From NCBI GenBank assembly GCA_963781105.1, contig CAWAED010000007.1:24975-88974 (forward strand): a stretch of DNA of 64,000 nucleotides. Reading direction: 5' to 3'. Made by a program: the position numbers and the translations under genes. The notes under the pieces were generated by a model. It was not told where the DNA came from. It made no database searches and saw nothing but the letters and a program-made list of their open reading frames with translations. Source of the stretch: Palsa-295 sp963781105 (lineage in GTDB: Bacteria; Acidobacteriota; Terriglobia; Acidiferrales; UBA7541). Positions 62,622 to 64,000 of the stretch are shown piece after piece (the stretch's first letter is position 1; every line of letters begins with the position of its first letter).

Positions 62622-62803
62622 ACAAGCCTGACGGTTGTCCACTGGATGAGTGGCAACACATGGTCCTATTGGAGACTCGCAGCCTATGGCTTTCTTCGAT
62701 TGTCCGAGGGGGCATAGGGTGAAGTCGGAGACTCACGCGCTTCCCGCACGGGCCTGACTTCTCCGGTTGATACTTCCCCTCGAAATCGAGCGTCTCAAGA
62801 ACC
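62622..62803 (-). ncRNA. Candidate IS110 bridge RNA, copy E
   Basis: Same sequence as copy D. The donor word ATAGGAC (62,669-62,663) equals the right terminus (62,401-62,395). ACCGGAGAAGTC (62,767-62,756) is complementary over 12 bases to the right junction (62,397-62,386). Two independent insertions of the same element therefore share CTTCTCCGGTAA, beyond which their flanks differ. Confidence 0.83.
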
Positions 62804-62860
62804 CGACAGCACCGCCGGGAATGGCCCCCGGGGACGGAACGGACTCTCAGCCAGAGGCGC

Positions 62861-63928
62861 TCAAACTGCTTGTGGTTTCAAATAGTTGGCGTCGAAACGT
62901 ACCTCCTTCTTCCAGACGATCAACGTGATCGCGGCAATTTTCCTCGCCAAGGTCAGGCGCGCCATCGTGGGTTTCCTCCCTTTGACGAGCAAATTCTCAT
63001 AGAAATCGTGTAGCGGTCCGGCCGCAGTGCTGGCTCTCATCGCCGCACCCTTGAAAATGTCTTTGAGGTCGTGGTTGTGGTTCTCATTGAGGCCACGCAG
63101 CGTCGCCGGTCTGTTGGAACGTTGCAGCTGACCTTCCCGAACGTGGTACTGGGCACTGTCATGCGTTTCTAATCCCAGGCCGCTGTAGGTCCAAAGTTGT
63201 CGCTTGGTGCGGAATCGATGAGGCGTCTGCATCAGCGCAACCAATAGAGCCGCCCGGATCGGACCGACCCCCGGAATCTGGCGCAGCAGTTTCCAGGCCT
63301 TGTGCTTCTTGGCTTCCACCAACAGATCCCGTCGCACCTCCTGGCGCAAGAGTTGCAAGGCATCGAGCTGCTGGTAGTAGTGTTCGGCGCGTCGCCGGAC
63401 GCCGGCTTCGCGGATTTTACCGAGCCATTCCGCACGGTAACGCGGTGCATACACTTGGTTGCCGAAACACGGAATGCCCCAACCGCGATACAACGCCTTC
63501 AGCCGATTCATGACCCGCGTAAGATCCTTGGTGATGGTCAGATAACTGCGCGCCAACTCCTTCAACGTTCGCAAGCCGTGCTCTCCGTGATAGACCGACT
63601 TGATGTTGTTCATGTACAACTGCTCGGCCAGCTTGCGGGCATCGATCCGGTCACTCTTACTGCCGTCTTTCAGCAGGGCATTCCTTCGCGGATTACACAC
63701 TACGACTTCCGTCACGTGCGGCTTCATCAAGTCGTACAACCAGGCCGCCCAGGTCCCTTCTTCGAACGTGACGCGCACATCTCCGCGCAGCCCGTCGATG
63801 AACTGCAAAATGGTGCTCGCCTTGGTCTCGATGACGCATTCCATCGCCACCTTGCCGACCGAGTTCCTCACTGCAATCGAAATGCTTTCCTTGTGCACAT
63901 CCATGCCGATATATTTAGTGCCGGTCAT
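62861..63928 (-). CDS. IS110-family transposase (copy E)
   Basis: Identical in protein sequence to copy D (355 residues, intact DEDD and Transposase_20 parts). The ATG at 63,928 follows AAAGGAGCG. Confidence 0.93.
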   Translation of the reverse strand: MTGTKYIGMDVHKESISIAVRNSVGKVAMECVIETKASTILQFIDGLRGDVRVTFEEGTWAAWLYDLMKPHVTEVVVCNPRRNALLKDGSKSDRIDARKLAEQLYMNNIKSVYHGEHGLRTLKELARSYLTITKDLTRVMNRLKALYRGWGIPCFGNQVYAPRYRAEWLGKIREAGVRRRAEHYYQQLDALQLLRQEVRRDLLVEAKKHKAWKLLRQIPGVGPIRAALLVALMQTPHRFRTKRQLWTYSGLGLETHDSAQYHVREGQLQRSNRPATLRGLNENHNHDLKDIFKGAAMRASTAAGPLHDFYENLLVKGRKPTMARLTLARKIAAITLIVWKKEVRFDANYLKPQAV

Positions 63929-64000
63929 AGGGCGCTCCTTTCTTGTAGGCGTTGAGCCATGCACTCAAAACCTACCCCGAAGGGGCGCCCTTTCATAATG

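Larger units (their letters stand above)
62395..64000 (-). mobile_element. IS110/IS1111-type element, copy E
   Basis: A second copy of element D in the same orientation; its left terminus coincides with the window end. The right flank reads CTTCTCCGGTAACGGCGTTAA and continues as a REP-like palindrome. Confidence 0.88.

Noticed and set aside
1..64000. CRISPR arrays, rRNA operons, restriction or toxin-antitoxin defence islands
   Set aside because: No regularly spaced 25-40 base repeats, no rRNA and no recognised defence genes were seen. The RHH protein at 32,078 has no toxin partner.

Overview
The window reads as a chromosomal segment of a soil-type Acidobacteriota, probably class Acidobacteriia. 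The basis is two large Oar-type TonB-dependent receptors (one with an N-terminal carboxypeptidase-regulatory domain), a sigma/anti-sigma pair fused to a polymer-forming domain, PilZ-type small proteins, a PCYCxC protein, and dense GC-rich genes with many insertion sequences. This assignment is inference from gene content; no rRNA gene is present.

Region 1 (1-24.6 kb) is ordinary chromosome: a truncated TonB-dependent receptor, an ECF sigma factor with its anti-sigma partner, threonine catabolism (kbl-tdh), a POT/MFS transporter, a TPR protein, pncB, an SDR, HU, an M20 peptidase, a PilZ protein, a PCYCxC protein, a DHA2 efflux pump divergent from its TetR regulator across a perfect palindrome, a MetX-like secreted hydrolase, a complete Oar-like receptor with a strong terminator, a frameshifted secreted protein and an aldo/keto reductase.

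Region 2 (24.7-37.6 kb) is an integrated phage-like or plasmid-like element. It begins at the 5' half of a tRNA-Ser gene with adjacent short direct repeats. It then carries a structured leader, a DNA-binding HTH protein, a cold-shock-like protein, a fused primase/DUF3987 helicase-like protein, an iteron-like candidate replication origin, a catalytic-domain-only tyrosine recombinase divergent from a ribbon-helix-helix regulator, a stand-alone terminase-nuclease-like protein, and a tight run of small unknown genes. No capsid, portal or tail gene is recognisable.

Region 3 (37.6-64 kb) is an accessory region shaped by transposition. It holds five IS110/IS1111-type elements (A 39.8-41.6, B 44.1-45.7, C 54.9-56.5, D 56.5-58.1, E 62.4-64.0 kb), one IS110 end remnant, a dead IS30 element, an IS256 element and a 3.8-kb cargo block framed by perfect IS30-like inverted repeats. 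Cargo genes are metabolic singletons: a tricarboxylate-type binding protein, a VOC protein, a phosphoesterase, an orphan response regulator, an amidohydrolase, a periplasmic RidA, a haloalkane dehalogenase and a divergent alpha/beta hydrolase. Palindromic REP-like sequences recur at gene boundaries and at IS110 ends.

The most notable observation is in the IS110 elements. Each carries a conserved noncoding segment of about 180 nt between the transposase and the right end. In every complete copy this segment contains a 7-mer identical to that copy's own right terminus and a second segment complementary to that copy's own flanking DNA: 12 of 12 in D and E, 10 of 10 in B, partial in A and C. The guide and the terminus or flank change together from copy to copy. 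This is what an IS110 bridge (seek) RNA with separate donor and target guides predicts.
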